A stretch of 64,000 nt of DNA from Crocinitomicaceae bacterium (GTDB lineage Bacteria > Bacteroidota > Bacteroidia > Flavobacteriales_D > Crocinitomicaceae), in NCBI GenBank assembly GCA_021325675.1, contig JAJTCM010000002.1, forward strand, positions 650,209 to 714,208, in the 5' to 3' direction. Made by a program: the position numbers and the translations under genes. Shown in pieces: positions 15,717 through 24,544 of this stretch. Each line of letters begins with the position of its first letter. Position 1 is the stretch's first letter. The notes under the pieces were generated by a model. The model ran no database searches and was not told where the DNA came from. It was given only the letters and a program-made list of their open reading frames with translations.

Positions 15717-17237
15717 CTACTTTGTTTTGGTTAGGGTATAAAAATCCTTTCTCCGGTCCCTCAGGTTGCGGACACTTCCATAACTGTGCAATTCATCCAA
15801 TAGTTTGAGGTCCACATCGGCGATCAGGATCATTTCCGTATTGGCTGTCGCTTCACTTTTCACTGCATTGGAAGGAAAGGCAAAATCGCTTGGCGTAAAT
15901 ACCGCGGACTGGGAATACTGGATATCCATGTTTTCCACTTTCGGCAGGTTTCCGACGCTCCCGGTGATGGCAACAAAACATTCATTTTCAATAGCACGGG
16001 CCTGGGCGCAGAGACGGACCCTCAAATACGCATTTTGGGTATCGGTCAGGTAAGGGACAAACAGGATTTGCATGCCTTCGTCAGCCAGCAGGCGCGATAA
16101 TTCAGGGAATTCAACGTCGTAGCAGATCAAAATACCGATTTTACCGGCATCCGTGTCAAACACCTGCAGCTTATCCCCACCTTTCAGGCCCCAGTATTTT
16201 TCTTCATCGGGCGTGACGTGCAGTTTTTCATAAAGCTCCACCTGGCCGTTGCGGTGACACAGATACCCGACATTTTTCAGCACTTCCCCATCGTATAAAG
16301 GCATACTTCCGGCAATGATGTTGACATTGTAGCTTACAGCAAAGGCACTGAATTTCTCAACGATCAGGCTCGTGTACTGCGACATCGCCCGGATAGCTTC
16401 CGATTCGCTCATTCCCTCGAACTGCGCCATCAGCGGCCCGTTAAAATATTCCGGGAATACAGCAAAATCAGCCTTATAGCTGGAAATCGCGTCCACAAAA
16501 TATTCTGCCTGCTGAAAAAGCTCTTCAATGGAGTCGTACAAACGCATTTTCCACTGCACCAAACCGATCCGGACGCTTCTTCTTACCCGGAACGCCTGCC
16601 TGTGGTTCGAAATATAATAAACGTTGTCCCACTGCAAAAGTGTTGCATATTCACGGCTTTCCGCGTCTTCGGGGATGTAGTTTTTTAAGACTTTTTTTAC
16701 GTGGAAGTCATTGCTAAGCTGGAAAGACAATACCGGATCGAAGATTTCAAGCTGCTTAACCTTCTGGATATATTCCTTCGGCGTTAAATCATCGGCAAAT
16801 TTATGATAGTTCGGGATTCTTCCCCCGAAGACGATTGCTTTCAGGTTGTGCTTTTCACACAGCTCTTTCCGGGCATCATACAAACGTCTTCCCAGGCGCA
16901 TTCCCCGGTAATCAGGATGGATGAAAACCTCGATCCCATACAGCACGTTCCCGTTCGGGTTGTGTGTGGCAAAGGAATAATTCCCGGTAATCTGGGCATA
17001 GGTATGCTCATCTCCGAAATCATCGTATTTCACCAGGATGGAAAGCGCGCAGCCTACAATCTGGTCGTCAGCCATTACAACCAATTGCCCATCCGGGAAA
17101 ACCGAAAGTAATTTTTTGATCGCTCTTTCGCTCCACACGCTGCCCCCCCAATTGGAATAGGCGGCTTTCATCACACTTACCAATTGGTCATAATTGGATT
17201 GCTGGAGTTTTTGTACTTCAATTTTTGGGCCTGTCAT
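15717..17237 (-). CDS. GNAT acetyltransferase - carbon-nitrogen hydrolase fusion
   Basis: 506 residues. The N-terminal GNAT domain (about 1-190) has the acetyl-CoA loop HPDYRGMRLGRRLYDAR. A linker leads to a nitrilase-superfamily domain (about 222-500) with a complete catalytic triad: Glu263 in FPEYF, Lys338 in YEKLHVTPDE and Cys372 in ILICYDVEFPE. The superfamily hydrolyses amides or nitriles; GNAT-fused members are widespread but their substrates are not established. The fusion could couple acetylation and deacylation of one amine (inference). It lies 77 bp downstream of holB on the same strand. Confidence 0.92.
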   Translation of the reverse strand: MTGPKIEVQKLQQSNYDQLVSVMKAAYSNWGGSVWSERAIKKLLSVFPDGQLVVMADDQIVGCALSILVKYDDFGDEHTYAQITGNYSFATHNPNGNVLYGIEVFIHPDYRGMRLGRRLYDARKELCEKHNLKAIVFGGRIPNYHKFADDLTPKEYIQKVKQLEIFDPVLSFQLSNDFHVKKVLKNYIPEDAESREYATLLQWDNVYYISNHRQAFRVRRSVRIGLVQWKMRLYDSIEELFQQAEYFVDAISSYKADFAVFPEYFNGPLMAQFEGMSESEAIRAMSQYTSLIVEKFSAFAVSYNVNIIAGSMPLYDGEVLKNVGYLCHRNGQVELYEKLHVTPDEEKYWGLKGGDKLQVFDTDAGKIGILICYDVEFPELSRLLADEGMQILFVPYLTDTQNAYLRVRLCAQARAIENECFVAITGSVGNLPKVENMDIQYSQSAVFTPSDFAFPSNAVKSEATANTEMILIADVDLKLLDELHSYGSVRNLRDRRKDFYTLTKTK

Positions 17238-17314
17238 AATTTTTAAGTTAGTGAGTGATTCGAATCGTACATCAAATCAGTATAAAAGCAATAGAAATAA
17301 ATTCCCGGAAACGG

Positions 17315-18433
17315 TCAGGCCTGGTGCAATAAACGCATCACGCGGAAACACAATTCCGTAAACAAGATTTTGCCGTTTGCATTCCGGTCAATGTGGTAAA
17401 AAGCATTGTTAAAATCCTCCATCAGCTGCATGATGTTGTTGCCGGTGATAAATTTCGCAAAGTTTTTCAGGAATTCGTCTTCCTCCTTCGAAGTTTTGGT
17501 GAGTTGGTCTTCCGTATAGTTTTTCAGCATGCTCTGGCGGAACATGTGCAGCGCGTATTTCAGGAATGTTTTCTGCTTGTCGCGCCCGATCCCGCTGATT
17601 TGCTCGGCCCAGTCCATCATCGGCAGCGGTGATTTTTTCCAGCAAACGCGCATGAGCGTGATAAAGAGCTCGCGGTTGAGGTTTTTTTCGTCGCTGACGT
17701 TCACCAGGTCGTTGGCTTCAATCAGGTTTCCTTCGGATTGCGCGGCAACACTCAGGGCGGTCGATGGGTCAAGCCCGTGCTTTTGAACCAGGAACTGCGA
17801 AAGCTGCTCCGTTTGAATAGCCGGGACCCGGGTTAGCTGCGTCCGCGAAAGAATGGTTTGCAGCATGTTTTCTGCCGCTTCCGAAACGAGGATAAACAAC
17901 GTTTTGGCCGGCGGCTCCTCCAATATTTTCAACAGCTTATTGGCGCAGGTCGGGTTCATCTCTTCCGCCATCCAGATCAGCATCACCTTGTAGCTTCCCT
18001 CGAAGGATTTCAGGCTCAGCTTTTTGATGATCGCAAGGCTTTCTTCCGTTCCCAGGATTGGCTTGCGCAGCCTGTCGTCGATGGTTGCCGTCCATTTGTT
18101 AAGGTTGAAATACGGGTCTTTTTTGATGATTGCCCGCCAGTCTTTCAGGAAGGCATCGCTGTATTTGTCAATCGCCTGTACTACCGGGAAAGCAAAATGC
18201 AGGTCGGGATGCTGTAAATCCTGTACTTTGATACAGGAAGAACATTGTCCGCAGCTGTCTTTCGGCTGCTTGTTTTCGCAAAATAAATACTGGATAAAAG
18301 CGAGCGCCAGGGGCAGGGTGCCGTTACCGGAATTGCCTAAAAAAAGCTGTGCATGGCTGATCTTATCCGAAGCAATTTCCTGGATAAAATGGTGTTTTAA
18401 CTCGTCTTGCCCTACGACATCTTTGAAAAGCAT
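17315..18433 (-). CDS. holB: DNA polymerase III delta' subunit
   Basis: 372 residues from the ATG at 18433 (MLFKDVVGQDELKHHFIQ), which matches the usual DnaX/HolB start; an extension to 18472 is unlikely. The zinc module is CGQCSSC after the Cys in LFCENK. The P-loop is degenerate (FLGNSGNGTL lacks the Lys), as expected of a non-hydrolysing clamp-loader subunit. TILSRTQLTRVP holds the SRT/SRC-type arginine. It acts in the replication clamp loader. It is probably cotranscribed with the downstream GNAT-nitrilase gene. Confidence 0.88.
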   Translation of the reverse strand: MLFKDVVGQDELKHHFIQEIASDKISHAQLFLGNSGNGTLPLALAFIQYLFCENKQPKDSCGQCSSCIKVQDLQHPDLHFAFPVVQAIDKYSDAFLKDWRAIIKKDPYFNLNKWTATIDDRLRKPILGTEESLAIIKKLSLKSFEGSYKVMLIWMAEEMNPTCANKLLKILEEPPAKTLFILVSEAAENMLQTILSRTQLTRVPAIQTEQLSQFLVQKHGLDPSTALSVAAQSEGNLIEANDLVNVSDEKNLNRELFITLMRVCWKKSPLPMMDWAEQISGIGRDKQKTFLKYALHMFRQSMLKNYTEDQLTKTSKEEDEFLKNFAKFITGNNIMQLMEDFNNAFYHIDRNANGKILFTELCFRVMRLLHQA

Positions 18434-18528
18434 GGCTAAAATTACGAATTTATCCGTTCCTTCCCCGCTCAAACAAACGAAATTTCTATATTTATACGTT
18501 TAGAAGATAGGTCTACACATTTTTCACG

Positions 18529-19968
18529 ATGAAAACTGCTTTTGCTTTCTTGTTTTTGCTCCTTTCCGGCCGGCTTGCGGCACAGGAAAATTTTGGCAGT
18601 CTGAGCAGTAATTACATGCCTACAAACTCGGTGCACATCAATCCTTCCTCCATGCTTGATGCCAAAACCCGGCTGGATATTAATATCGTTTCGGCTGGCG
18701 TTTTTGTGATGAACAACATCGTTTACCTGGAAAACACAAGTATTGCAGGCCTTTTATCTGACCGGGGATATGAAAATCCTAATTTCGACATCAAGCTTGA
18801 CCGGCGGAAATACCACGCGTACAACCGGAATTTCGTCCAGGGCCCGGGCTTCGTTTTCAGCCAGGGTGACCACGCTTTTGGTTTGAGCCTGGGCCTGAAA
18901 AGCTTTACACATGTACGCAAAATTCCCGGGGAAGTCATCCGGGCGGTGGCCACACTGGAAGTTCCTGAAGACAGGTCGGTGAACGGCAAAAATTTTTCCA
19001 TGACAAGCATGAGCTACGGTGAGGCCAAGTTTAGCTATGCCTATACCTTTCTCAAGAAAAAGCGCGAATTGTTTATGGGCGGGATTTCACTCAATAAATA
19101 CATCCCGATCCAGGCGGCAGCGACCAAAGTGCGCGAAGCCAAAGCAGAAATTGTAAGTGACAGCCTGGGCTACGTCTTTGATATGGATGCCGATAATGTA
19201 TACCTGCAGGCGGATACGTTTACGTTTTTCAGCAATTTTGGGGTCGACCTGGGTTTTACCTACGAGCGCATGCAGTCTGAAAGCTACAATCACCTGCCCA
19301 ATTCAGGCAAAAACAACTGCAGGCGGAATTATTACCTCTACAAAATCGGCGTTTCACTGATGGACCTCGGCAGCCTGAAATTTGAGGAAGAGAACGTGGA
19401 GTACATTGGCATTAAGGCTTCGGATTATAATTTCACCCGGGAAGAATTTTCGGAGGACAATATCAATGTGCTTGAAAATCTACAGGGAAATGCCCTTGTT
19501 ACAACCGATCAGTCCGCTGCTTTTGTGCGTAAGCTGAATAAGGTGCGTTTGCCTTCCTATGTATCGCTGCAAGGGGACTACAACGCCTGGAACAATAAAT
19601 TTTACGTGAACCTGACCTGGGTGCAGCGTTTTCCCTTATCCGATAAATCGCTCGGCGTAGCACGCAGCAATTCCCTGTCGCTTACCCCGCGTTACGAAAG
19701 CCGTTTGTTTGAAGCTGCCCTTCCGCTGAGCCTTTACGAATATACTTACCCGCAAATCGGGCTGATGCTCCGTTTCTGGTTTTTAACTGTGGGGACAGAC
19801 AAGCTGGGAAGTATCTTGTTTAATTCCAACATGTACGGAACAGATTTTTACTTTGCCCTGAAAATACCAATTGCGTACCATCCCGATTGCCGCGACGGCA
19901 AAAAAGACAGGTTTAATTATTACCCGAAAAAATTCCGGTGGAGGAGCAAAAGCTGCAACGGGATGTAA
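18529..19968 (+). CDS. DUF5723-like outer-membrane barrel protein
   Basis: 479 residues with a signal peptide (MKTAFAFLFLLLSGRLAAQ). The mature protein is rich in aromatic residues and alternating beta strands. SSNYMPTNSVHINPSSMLD near the N-terminus and FSQGDHAFGLSLGLKSF resemble the DUF5723 family of Bacteroidota envelope proteins, which are predicted barrels of unknown function. It stands alone between two minus-strand units and ends 1 bp from the convergent acyltransferase gene. Confidence 0.7.
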   Translation: MKTAFAFLFLLLSGRLAAQENFGSLSSNYMPTNSVHINPSSMLDAKTRLDINIVSAGVFVMNNIVYLENTSIAGLLSDRGYENPNFDIKLDRRKYHAYNRNFVQGPGFVFSQGDHAFGLSLGLKSFTHVRKIPGEVIRAVATLEVPEDRSVNGKNFSMTSMSYGEAKFSYAYTFLKKKRELFMGGISLNKYIPIQAAATKVREAKAEIVSDSLGYVFDMDADNVYLQADTFTFFSNFGVDLGFTYERMQSESYNHLPNSGKNNCRRNYYLYKIGVSLMDLGSLKFEEENVEYIGIKASDYNFTREEFSEDNINVLENLQGNALVTTDQSAAFVRKLNKVRLPSYVSLQGDYNAWNNKFYVNLTWVQRFPLSDKSLGVARSNSLSLTPRYESRLFEAALPLSLYEYTYPQIGLMLRFWFLTVGTDKLGSILFNSNMYGTDFYFALKIPIAYHPDCRDGKKDRFNYYPKKFRWRSKSCNGM

Positions 19969-19969
19969 A

Positions 19970-21292
19970 TTAAGCGCCGGGGATCAGCTCATTGATACGC
20001 CCGATTAGCTCAGCACGCTTTTTCACAAGGGAAGCCAGGTCCGTTTTTTGGAGCGCTTGTTTGGTGCGGTAATCCTTCAATTTCCGGAACCAGTGATACG
20101 TAATCAAACCGATCAGGGGAAGCACCAGGAAATAAGCAAGTGAAACCAGCCCGTTATGGACCAGGAAAATATTGAGCAGCCAAACCAGGAGTACATTCCA
20201 CAAGGTCATGGCCAGTGATCCCAGCATGACTTTCACGGAGCTCCAGAATACGCGGCGCTTGAATGATTTTTCCGTGAAGCGTTTCACAAAAGTATACGGC
20301 GGCCAGAAATGAAGCAGGCCGAGGGGAACAAAAATGGCAGTAAAAAGCAGGAACAACATTTCGCCGGAGGTTTTCAGCTTGCCTTGTCTGGCCTGCTCGT
20401 AAACGAATTTTTCTTCGGTGCGCATGCGTTTCAGCAGCTTGAAATACGTGTCTGTATCTGCTTTCAGCTGAACAAGCGTTTCGTTTTCGCTGAGCTTTTG
20501 TTCATTCATCCAGAGTGCCAGGCGTCGGGAATTGTCCCAGCGCTTCAGCAGCGGAATTTTGCGGTCCGAATCCACCGGGTTAATACCATTGCGGCGCAGG
20601 CGGCAGATGTGCTCATGGAAAAACACCCAATCTTTGTCGGCTACGTGGGTCAGCTGCTCCTGCATCAGTTTTTCGACGCGCTTGGTGACTTCATTGATAG
20701 CACGGGCCGGGTTTTCCAGGTAGGATTCCCTGTAGTCGTTGAGGCAGAAACGTTCGGAATTCGCAATTACCAGCTCGCTGCCAAAATGATTGGGATCACC
20801 GTAGTTAACGCCAATCGCTGCCATGTAGATTTTTTTCTCCCAGTTCAGGGCTTCCAGCGCTCCGAACCCGATCCTTGCGGCGCCTTTTTTGACAGGTTTC
20901 AGGCGGCGTATAAAAATATCGTCGGTAAAGCCTTCGCCAAACACCAGCAGGTTGCGGCCATGGGAAAGAATGCGGTTACATTTTTTAAACACCGCTTCGT
21001 TTTTGCCTTTGGTATCGTCATTGTCCTGCTCGCGGTAAATCGGCAGCATGTGGACAGCCCAGGTGATCGGGCGGATTACGGGCTTGAACACATCCGAGCG
21101 GGTCATAAAAAAAACGATCGGCCTTTGCAGCACACCGATTACCAAAGGATCAAAGAAAGACGAAGCATGGTTGCTGACATAGATTGTACGGCCAAAAAAG
21201 CGTTTCGGGGGTCTTACCAGGCGAATGGAAGAGAAATACAAACGCATGGAGTATTGCAGGAGTATGTTGAGTATGAAATATAAAATCCGCAT
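19970..21292 (-). CDS. 1-acylglycerol-3-phosphate acyltransferase-like (PlsC family)
   Basis: 440 residues, longer than the usual ~250 because of a C-terminal extension with hydrophobic segments (about 310-415). The acyltransferase core has motif I with His42 and Asp48 (NHASSFFDPL) and motif III FGEGFTDD with Glu120. PlsC-type enzymes acylate lysophosphatidate in the membrane, but large two-part versions may have other acceptors. The start is 1 bp after the purK stop, so the two genes are cotranscribed. Confidence 0.85.
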   Translation of the reverse strand: MRILYFILNILLQYSMRLYFSSIRLVRPPKRFFGRTIYVSNHASSFFDPLVIGVLQRPIVFFMTRSDVFKPVIRPITWAVHMLPIYREQDNDDTKGKNEAVFKKCNRILSHGRNLLVFGEGFTDDIFIRRLKPVKKGAARIGFGALEALNWEKKIYMAAIGVNYGDPNHFGSELVIANSERFCLNDYRESYLENPARAINEVTKRVEKLMQEQLTHVADKDWVFFHEHICRLRRNGINPVDSDRKIPLLKRWDNSRRLALWMNEQKLSENETLVQLKADTDTYFKLLKRMRTEEKFVYEQARQGKLKTSGEMLFLLFTAIFVPLGLLHFWPPYTFVKRFTEKSFKRRVFWSSVKVMLGSLAMTLWNVLLVWLLNIFLVHNGLVSLAYFLVLPLIGLITYHWFRKLKDYRTKQALQKTDLASLVKKRAELIGRINELIPGA

Positions 21293-21293
21293 A

Positions 21294-22439
21294 CTAGGCC
21301 GTTTTAACCTTGATGATTTGCTGCACTTTACGCCCGGTTTTTTTGGCTTCTTCCAATGAAGGGTTTACAATTGTCACATGTCCCATTTTCCGGAAAGCCT
21401 TGGTCAGCTCTTTTCCATAAATATGAGGTTTAACACCCGGGATGGCAAGGGCTTCTTCCAAACCTTCATAAACCGCTTTGCCTTCAAAGCCTTCCTCACC
21501 CAACAGGTTGATCATCACGCCCGGCAAAAGCAGCGAAGTATCGCCCAGCGGCAGGTTGAGGATGCTCCGCAGGTGCTGTTCATATTGTGAAGTGCGGTTG
21601 CATTCGATCGTTTGGTGGCCGCTGTTGTGCGGTCGCGGTGCAATTTCGTTCACCAGCAGCTCATTGTCCTGCGTCAGGAAAAACTCAACGGCCAGAACAC
21701 CAACCATATCGAGCTTAGTGATAATATCGGTAGCTATTGCTGCTGCTTTTTGTTCAATTTCAGGGGAAATATTGGCCGGCGCAAAGAGAAATTCCACGAG
21801 GTTCGCTTCCGGGTTGAATTCGCATTCCACCGTAGGGAAAACACAGGTTTTGCCATCTTCAGTGCGGGCAACCATTGTAGCCAGTTCTTTCTGGAATGGA
21901 ACGAATTTTTCGAGTACGCTCGGAACGCTAAAGCCGGCTTCAAAATCAGCTTCGGAACGAACGGCTTTCACACCTTTTCCGTCATAGCCTCCGGTGCGCA
22001 TCTTTTGCACAAAAGGTAAAAAGTCCGCATTGGAGTTTAATTCGCTTTGGGAATCGATCAGCCTGAAATCCGCTGTTGGAATATTGTTTTCTTTGTAAAA
22101 ATTTTTCTGTAAGCCTTTGTCTTTGATCAGCTTCAAAACACGCGGCTGGGGAAATACTTTTTTGCCTTCAGCTTCCAGTTTCTCAAGCGCTTCGATGTTC
22201 ACGTTCTCAATTTCCACCGTAATGAGGTCCTTGTCTTTACCGAAAGCATAAACCGTATCAAAATGATTGAGCGACCCAACCGTAAATGAAGAAGCAATTT
22301 CCGAGCAGGGAGCCTGCGGGTCGGGGTCCAGGCAATGAATTTTAACATTCAGGTTGATGGCTTCCTGGATGAGCATCCTGCCCAACTGACCGCCGCCAAG
22401 TACGCCTAAGCGAAAAGATGAACCGTACCAAGTTTGCAT
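21294..22439 (-). CDS. purK: N5-carboxyaminoimidazole ribonucleotide synthase
   Basis: 381 residues from the ATG at 22439 (MQTWYGSSFRLGVLGGGQLG); the TTG two codons upstream is less likely because the -7 box would fall on it. This ATP-grasp enzyme converts AIR, ATP and bicarbonate to N5-CAIR in purine synthesis. GVLGGGQLGRML is the N-terminal nucleotide loop, DPDPQAPC the PurK-specific stretch, and VNEIAPRPHNSGH the metal/catalytic segment. It is followed after 1 bp by the acyltransferase gene. Confidence 0.96.
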   Translation of the reverse strand: MQTWYGSSFRLGVLGGGQLGRMLIQEAINLNVKIHCLDPDPQAPCSEIASSFTVGSLNHFDTVYAFGKDKDLITVEIENVNIEALEKLEAEGKKVFPQPRVLKLIKDKGLQKNFYKENNIPTADFRLIDSQSELNSNADFLPFVQKMRTGGYDGKGVKAVRSEADFEAGFSVPSVLEKFVPFQKELATMVARTEDGKTCVFPTVECEFNPEANLVEFLFAPANISPEIEQKAAAIATDIITKLDMVGVLAVEFFLTQDNELLVNEIAPRPHNSGHQTIECNRTSQYEQHLRSILNLPLGDTSLLLPGVMINLLGEEGFEGKAVYEGLEEALAIPGVKPHIYGKELTKAFRKMGHVTIVNPSLEEAKKTGRKVQQIIKVKTA

Positions 22440-22442
22440 GGG

Positions 22443-22450
22443 CAAATGTA
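22443..22450 (-). promoter_or_regulatory. -7 box of purK, leaderless-type
   Basis: TACATTTG on the minus strand with only 3 nt to the ATG, implying a leaderless or nearly leaderless transcript. Confidence 0.6.
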
Positions 22451-22523
22451 GGAAAAAATGAAGAATGAAGAATGGAAAATGGAGAATTGGTTCTCATTCT
22501 CCCTTCTCATTCTAAATTTTCAA
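22451..22523. repeat. Intergenic repeat family b (GAATGGARAAT), palindromic copy
   Basis: Left arm gaatgaagaatgg near 22462 and right arm cccttctcattc near 22500 are near-complementary around an inner ggagaattggttctc hairpin. It fills the gap between the gldH stop and the purK promoter. Confidence 0.5.
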
Positions 22524-22982
22524 TTATTTCGCTTCCTCGATCCTGATCCCGACATCGAGCACCTCATCCAGGTTTTCCTGCACAACGGCTTGCTCAAGCT
22601 CGAAGAAATAAGTTCCCTTCAGCGGAAATTTACGGCGTTTGAAAGACAGAAGGTTTTCAACGATTGTACCAGATTTTTTACCGATCCAGGTGCCGTCCGG
22701 GTTCGTGATTTTGATCTCGAAAGGTTCCCGCGCCCTGATTTTGTTCGGCGTTTTGGTGTTGAGGTAAATCCAGCAGTTATTGAAAGCGTAATCCGTTGTC
22801 GTACGCAAAGTGATGGTGAAATCGTACAGCTTGGCCGTATCCGTGATCTCCACTTTGAACATCGGCCTGACTTTCAGGTTCCAGGTATTTTTTGGAAAAG
22901 AATAGGATTTTTCATAAAAAACCGGGTCCGTGCACGAAGCAAAGACCGCGGCTAGTATGAATAATATGAACCAATTACGCAT
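22524..22982 (-). CDS. gldH: Gliding-motility lipoprotein GldH
   Basis: 152 residues from the ATG at 22982. The lipoprotein signal MRNWFILFILAAVFASC has its lipobox Cys at residue 17. The mature part (SYSFPKNTWNLKVRPMF, DFTITLRTTTDYAFNNCW) matches the GldH family, needed for gliding and found even in non-gliding Bacteroidota. The start overlaps the ricT 3' end by 8 bp, as in other Bacteroidota. The frame stays open upstream to 23114, but that part is only the ricT tail read in another frame. Confidence 0.88.
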   Translation of the reverse strand: MRNWFILFILAAVFASCTDPVFYEKSYSFPKNTWNLKVRPMFKVEITDTAKLYDFTITLRTTTDYAFNNCWIYLNTKTPNKIRAREPFEIKITNPDGTWIGKKSGTIVENLLSFKRRKFPLKGTYFFELEQAVVQENLDEVLDVGIRIEEAK

Positions 22983-24351
22983 TTGCATTCGGCGTACTGT
23001 TATTCGGGTTTGAATTTGGATTTGGATTGGGCTTGCGGTTATTCCGGCGCTTCTTCGGACGTCTTTGTTCGCCGCCCGGGTTCTCCCCGCCTTGTGCCTG
23101 TGCCTTCGGAACATTTGGCTTTGGCCCGCCTGTTCCTGGCTTCACAGCTTGCGGAGGTTTCACTCCCTGCGCCTGCGGCCCCCTGTTTTCGTTTTGTCCC
23201 TGGCCACCTTGTCCTCCCGGGCGATTTGGCTTTTTCTTCTTTTTCTTTTTGAAGGTACTGTCGAAACGGTTCAGGCTGTCCTGGCCAACCACGTTGGAAT
23301 AATCCGGCTCAGGCGCTGCAGTATAGCGTTCTTCACGGTGTTTTTCGTGGTCAACCAAATCTTTTGGTTTTTGCTTCTGCTCGTTCAGCTTTTTGATCTC
23401 CGCTACCCTGTCCGGGCTCAGCGCAATCAGGCCGGAGCCCTCGCTGTACATGTACCACATCTGTCTTTTGAAAACGTCGGTCTTCACGTGGAAAGCCGTT
23501 CCTTTTTCCGTATGGAGCTTGGTTTCATGTGTCGGGAAGCTTTTAATCGCATCCAGGTACATATCGAGCTCGTAATTCAGGCAGCATTTAAGCTTGCCGC
23601 ATTGTCCCGCCAGTTTTTGCGGGTTCAGCGAAAGCTGCTGGTAGCGTGCCGCAGAGGTCGAAACCGTCCGGAAATCCGTCAGCCACGTAGAGCAGCACAA
23701 TTCCCGTCCGCAGGAACCGATACCTCCCAAGCGGGAAGCTTCCTGGCGCGAACCGATCTGGCGCATTTCAATGCGGATCCTGAATTTATCGGCCATGTCT
23801 TTGATCAGCTGGCGGAAATCCACGCGCTGGTCGGCCGTGTAATAAAATGTTGCTTTTGTAAGGTCACCCTGGTATTCCACATCGGAAATCTTCATTTCCA
23901 AACCGAGGTTTACGGCAAGGGTGCGTGATTGGTACATCACTTCCTTTTCGAGCTCCCGTGCCTTGACCCATTTGTCAATGTCTTCCTGGTTGGCGACACG
24001 GTAAATCTTCTTGGTTTCCAGGGGTTTTAAGCCCGGAGCTTTTTTATTGACCTGTATTCTGGCTAATTCCCCAACAACAGAAATCACTCCGATATCATAA
24101 CCGGGGCTGGCTTCAACCGCTACAACATCACCGACCTGTAAAGGGAGGTTTTTGTCGTTGCGGTAAAAACTTTTTCTGCTGTTCTTGAAGCGAACTTCTA
24201 ATATATTGTAAGGTGCCTGACCGCCGGGAAGCTTCATATTCCCCAACCAGTCGAAAACACCTAATTTATTGCAACCACCAGAACTACAGGTTCCATTGTT
24301 TTGACAGCCCCGCGGTGTTCCGCCGCCTGAGCTACAAGAGGTACATCCCAT
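22975..24351 (-). CDS. ricT: PSP1-domain protein RicT (YaaT)
   Basis: 458 residues. A Cys-rich N-terminus (C3, C6, C16, C22, C27) precedes the PSP1 domain (about 60-280) with the two Cys clusters GSCGRELCC and GQCGKLKCC that ligate Fe-S in the Bacillus RicAFT complex, which affects RNA maturation. The C-terminal ~110 residues are disordered, rich in Lys, Pro, Asn and Gly (KKKKKKPNRPGGQGGQGQNE), with an Asn/Pro repeat at the very end. It is translationally coupled to gldH. holB, often adjacent in Bacteroidota, is about 4.5 kb away here. Confidence 0.9.
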   Translation of the reverse strand: MGCTSCSSGGGTPRGCQNNGTCSSGGCNKLGVFDWLGNMKLPGGQAPYNILEVRFKNSRKSFYRNDKNLPLQVGDVVAVEASPGYDIGVISVVGELARIQVNKKAPGLKPLETKKIYRVANQEDIDKWVKARELEKEVMYQSRTLAVNLGLEMKISDVEYQGDLTKATFYYTADQRVDFRQLIKDMADKFRIRIEMRQIGSRQEASRLGGIGSCGRELCCSTWLTDFRTVSTSAARYQQLSLNPQKLAGQCGKLKCCLNYELDMYLDAIKSFPTHETKLHTEKGTAFHVKTDVFKRQMWYMYSEGSGLIALSPDRVAEIKKLNEQKQKPKDLVDHEKHREERYTAAPEPDYSNVVGQDSLNRFDSTFKKKKKKKPNRPGGQGGQGQNENRGPQAQGVKPPQAVKPGTGGPKPNVPKAQAQGGENPGGEQRRPKKRRNNRKPNPNPNSNPNNSTPNANA

Positions 24352-24516
24352 AGTTTATATAATTTTGCGATAAAGTTATACATTTATTTAGAGAATTCAA
24401 AATTCAATGTGAGGGTGGCCGGCTTCGGCAAAAGCATAAATCTTATAAATTATCATCAAAAGAGTAATTGACTTAATATAAATGCGGTCATTTATCACAA
24501 AAATATTTTAAAATTG

Positions 24517-24524
24517 TATATTTG
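24517..24524 (+). promoter_or_regulatory. -7 promoter box for the large T9SS repeat protein
   Basis: TATATTTG, 20 nt before the ATG at 24545, in a very AT-rich upstream region. A TTTA at 24491 is at about the -33 position. Confidence 0.5.
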
Positions 24525-24544
24525 AAATTCCAATTTATATTCAC

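Noticed and set aside
20309..21283. A 324-codon open frame on the plus strand opposite the acyltransferase gene
   Set aside because: It is antisense to a clear PlsC-family gene with conserved motifs, has no recognisable product and biased composition typical of a shadow frame.
22983..23114. Longer GldH starting at 23114
   Set aside because: The extra residues are the ricT tail in another frame; the lipoprotein signal starts at 22982.
23065..23928. A 287-codon plus-strand frame opposite ricT
   Set aside because: Antisense to ricT, whose Cys clusters and PSP1 domain are clear; the product looks like no protein family.
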